Below, piece after piece: positions 61,634-64,000 of a DNA stretch of 64,000 nt (the stretch's first letter is position 1; every line of letters begins with the position of its first letter). The DNA lies in NCBI RefSeq assembly GCF_001048695.1, contig NZ_CVRB01000001.1:620001-684000 (forward strand). Reading direction: 5' to 3'. The notes beneath the pieces were generated by a model that made no database searches, had not been told where the DNA came from, and was given only the letters and a program-made list of their open reading frames with translations. Source of the stretch: Neobacillus massiliamazoniensis. Lineage in GTDB: Bacteria; Bacillota; Bacilli; Bacillales; Cytobacillaceae. Made by a program: the position numbers and the translations under genes.

Positions 61634-62233
61634 TTACATCACCCCCATTAAATAGACAACGGTAAAGATGAAAATCCAAACGGCATCTAAAAAGTGCCAG
61701 TACAAACTAATAATGGAGATTTTCCGTTTAGTCACTGGGGTGATTCCCCGACGAGAAAGCTGAATGATCAACGCAATCATCCACATAATCCCAAATGAAA
61801 CGTGCACTCCATGTGTTCCCACAAGTGAGAAAAAGGATGTAAGGAAAGCACTTCTTGTAATGGGTGCTCCTTCAGCAACCATGGTCGTAAATTCATTGAT
61901 TTCAAAACCAACGAACGTTGCCCCTAAGGCTGCTGTCACAATTAACCAGCCAATTAAACCTTTTTTATTACCTTTATGCATGGCTAATACCGCTAATCCA
62001 CTTGTAAATGAACTAATTAACAAGATGAATGTTTCGGTAATAAAGCCAGGGATATCAAAATCTTTCCCAGTAAACCCTCCATTTGTATGGGTATTTAAAA
62101 CAGCATAAGCAGAGAAAAATGTGCCAAATAAGAGACAGTCGGTTACAAGGAAAATCCAAAAGCCTAAAACCTTTAATTCCTCTAGGTCTACATGGCCATG
62201 GTCGTGACCATGGTCCGTTACGCTCTGTGACAT
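61634..62233 (-). CDS. cyoC: Cytochrome bo3-type quinol oxidase subunit III
   Basis: A 199-aa protein with five helices: LGFWIFLVTDCLLFGTFFSA, SLVGTHGVHVSFGIMWM and LYWHFLDAVWIFIFTVVYLM match CyoC of E. coli. A His-rich start (DHGHDHGH) precedes. I start at ATG 62233, six bases after GGAGGTA; the TTG at 62248 lies before that site. Confidence 0.93.
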   Translation of the reverse strand: MSQSVTDHGHDHGHVDLEELKVLGFWIFLVTDCLLFGTFFSAYAVLNTHTNGGFTGKDFDIPGFITETFILLISSFTSGLAVLAMHKGNKKGLIGWLIVTAALGATFVGFEINEFTTMVAEGAPITRSAFLTSFFSLVGTHGVHVSFGIMWMIALIIQLSRRGITPVTKRKISIISLYWHFLDAVWIFIFTVVYLMGVM

Positions 62234-62260
62234 ACTTACTACCTCCAAATTTACAGTTCG

Positions 62261-64000
62261 TTAAATCGAAGTTGGATTCCTTAAAGCTTTTTCCGTTCGT
62301 TCAACTTCATCAGCTTGAATATAATAATCCGTATCATATTGGAATGATCGTACAAATAAAGTGACTGCAACCCCGATCAATCCTGCAAATCCCATCCAAT
62401 ACCATTCGAACGTAAATCCAAATCCGGCAATAAAGAATAACGATGACATGATAAAAGGAATACCGGAATTTTTCGGCATATGAATCGGTTCGTATTTTGG
62501 TGTTTCTTCTTTATATCCTTCTTGCCGCATTTCTTCTTTTTTATACCACCAAGCATCACGGCCTTTAACTTCAGGTATGATAGCAAAGTTGTATAATGGT
62601 GCTGGAGAAGGAATCGACCATTCTAATGTACGACCATTCCAAGCATCTCCTGTTACATCACGTTTACCATATTTAATGCTATAAAGAATTTGCCAAACTT
62701 GGATGATGAAGGCAATCCCCATCAAGAACGCACCAATAGAAGAGATGAAGTTGAGCGGAGCCCAGCCCATATCCCAACCAGCAGATTGGTTATACGTATA
62801 AAGACGTCGAGTCATCCCCATAAAGCCAAGAGCATATTGCGGCATAAAGCATACATAGAAACCGATTTGCCATAACCAGAAACCCCATCTTCCGAGCGTT
62901 TCATTTAATTCAAATCCAAAAATTTTTGGGAACCAATAGTACATACCTGCTAGATAACCGAACACAACACCACCGATTAACACTTGGTGGAAGTGGGCAA
63001 TCAAGAAGTAACTATTGTGATATTGATAGTCTGCAGGTGCTGCCGCAAGCATAACCCCAGTTGCACCGCCGACAAGGAAACATGGAACAAACGCAACCAT
63101 CCAAAGCATGGGTTGCGAAATCGTCACACGGCCACGGTACATCGTAAACAGCCAGTTGAAAACTTTCACACCAGTTGGAATGGCGATGATCATCGTACAA
63201 ATAGCAAAGACAATATTCACATCAACTCCGGCACCCATTGTAAAAAAGTGATGTACCCATGTATAGTAAGAAACTACGGCGATTGCAATCATCGAATAGA
63301 CCATGGAGGCGTAGCCAAAGATCCGTTTTTTAGAGAATGTTGCTACGACCTCAGAGAATACCCCGAAAGCAGGTAAGACAACGATGTAAACTTCAGGGTG
63401 ACCCCACATCCAAATTAAGTTGATATACATCATTGGGTTACCGCCTGCCGTTATGGTAAAGAAGTGTCCTCCAAGTAATCGGTCGATCGTTAACATGATT
63501 AATGCAACGGTAAGGATAGGAAATGCACCTAAAATGGCAATCGATGAAGATAAAACGGACCATGTAAATAATGGCATATCCCTTAAGCGCATGGATGGGG
63601 CGCGCATTTTTAAAATCGTTACGACAAAGTTAATCCCAGTTGCCAAACTGCCGATACCGGAAATTTGGATGCCCCAAATCCAGAAGTTTTGCCCCGGACC
63701 TGGGCTAAACATTTTTTCAGATAAAGGAGGATACGATAACCAGCCTGAACTTGGGGATCCACCAATCACAAAGGAGATATTAAAGAGCATGGCACCAATA
63801 AAAAACAACCAAAAACTAACTGCATTTAATAATGGATAGGCAACATCACGGGCACCAATTTGCAACGGAACAACGATATTAAATAAGGCAAACATAAAAG
63901 GCATTGCCATAAATAAAATCATGATGACTCCATGCGTTGTGAAAATTTCATTATAGTGGTCAGAAGCTAAAAAACGGTTATTTGGAACTGCCAGCTGTAA
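62261..64000 (-). CDS. cyoB: Cytochrome bo3-type quinol oxidase subunit I (5' end outside window)
   Basis: 580 codons are open to the right edge, so the N-terminal ~80 residues are missing. Heme-copper ligands are visible: low-spin heme His in FTTHGVIM, CuB site WGHPEVY (cross-linked His-Tyr), THHFF-type pair in YTWVHHFFTMGAG, and heme o3/b His in LIAHFHQV. GDAWNGRTLEWSIPSPAPLY and IHMPKNSG match CyoB of E. coli. It is the core subunit of a proton-pumping quinol oxidase. Confidence 0.95.
   Translation of the reverse strand, partial: LQLAVPNNRFLASDHYNEIFTTHGVIMILFMAMPFMFALFNIVVPLQIGARDVAYPLLNAVSFWLFFIGAMLFNISFVIGGSPSSGWLSYPPLSEKMFSPGPGQNFWIWGIQISGIGSLATGINFVVTILKMRAPSMRLRDMPLFTWSVLSSSIAILGAFPILTVALIMLTIDRLLGGHFFTITAGGNPMMYINLIWMWGHPEVYIVVLPAFGVFSEVVATFSKKRIFGYASMVYSMIAIAVVSYYTWVHHFFTMGAGVDVNIVFAICTMIIAIPTGVKVFNWLFTMYRGRVTISQPMLWMVAFVPCFLVGGATGVMLAAAPADYQYHNSYFLIAHFHQVLIGGVVFGYLAGMYYWFPKIFGFELNETLGRWGFWLWQIGFYVCFMPQYALGFMGMTRRLYTYNQSAGWDMGWAPLNFISSIGAFLMGIAFIIQVWQILYSIKYGKRDVTGDAWNGRTLEWSIPSPAPLYNFAIIPEVKGRDAWWYKKEEMRQEGYKEETPKYEPIHMPKNSGIPFIMSSLFFIAGFGFTFEWYWMGFAGLIGVAVTLFVRSFQYDTDYYIQADEVERTEKALRNPTSI

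Noticed and set aside
63012..63376. Open frames on both strands inside cyoB
   Set aside because: Shadows of a clearly coding, highly conserved gene; compositions rich in His/Cys are untypical.

Overview
The window looks like chromosome of a low-GC, Gram-positive, spore-forming Bacillaceae, most like Bacillus or Neobacillus. Many genes match Bacillus subtilis families in sequence, length and order: des-desK, yknWXYZ, ykpA, amj and helD. Shine-Dalgarno sites are strong (GGAGG type), TTG and GTG starts are common, a Bacillus-type LexA box is present, and a class IV PHA synthase cluster is included. No rRNA gene, intact tRNA gene or CRISPR array is visible. The genus is an inference.

Layout. 0-3.4 kb: membrane-fluidity genes (desK fragment, des with a candidate DesR operator) and two paralogous alpha/beta hydrolases. 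3.4-6.2 kb: polyhydroxyalkanoate operon (PhaR-like protein, phasin-like protein, phaR, phaC) with an inverted-repeat operator candidate. 6.6-19.5 kb: mostly ordinary chromosome: UbiB-type kinase, yknWXYZ, a methyltransferase, a MerR/TipAS regulator, an aldo/keto reductase, a TetR-MFS pair, a MocR regulator and small membrane proteins. 19.7-26.2 kb: a decayed genomic island with attachment-site-like scars that resemble the 3' end of groEL. It carries a two-ORF nuclease-STAND NTPase/helical-repeat system, probably antiviral. 26.6-32.5 kb: ykpA, a flavin oxidase and an amino acid permease. 28.4-42 kb: accessory small genes, nearly all on the minus strand (Imm26, SUKH, DUF3934-like, small membrane proteins, amj, tatA with a Tat-exported phosphoesterase, DinB). 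They are separated by a recurring palindromic repeat block placed at gene 3' ends, which gives a cassette-like look. This stretch also holds an IS110 left-end remnant and several gene fragments. 42.8-52.6 kb: polysaccharide deacetylase, metallo-beta-lactamase-fold hydrolase, glyoxalase-fold protein, alanine/glycine symporter, aldo/keto reductase with divergent TetR, a LexA-controlled YolD protein and a frameshifted zinc-ribbon/YARHG membrane protein. 52.7-58.2 kb: helD, with its last ~366 bp duplicated 3.16 kb away. The duplication brackets a seven-repeat FG-GAP-like propeller/metalloprotease gene coupled to a HEAT-like partner. 58.4-64 kb: lipoprotein, two repeat elements and a cytochrome bo3-type cyoBCD-ctaB operon that runs off the right edge.

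How the parts work together. The pha operon makes and coats PHA granules. YknW-X-Y-Z form one efflux assembly. DesK would sense membrane fluidity and drive des through DesR, encoded outside the window. The cyo genes encode three terminal-oxidase subunits, and CtaB makes the heme O that the enzyme needs. The best candidates for little-described biology are the split nuclease/STAND island, the propeller-zincin plus HEAT pair between helD 3'-end copies, and the repeat-separated small-gene array. All three calls come from reading the sequence and need homology searches.
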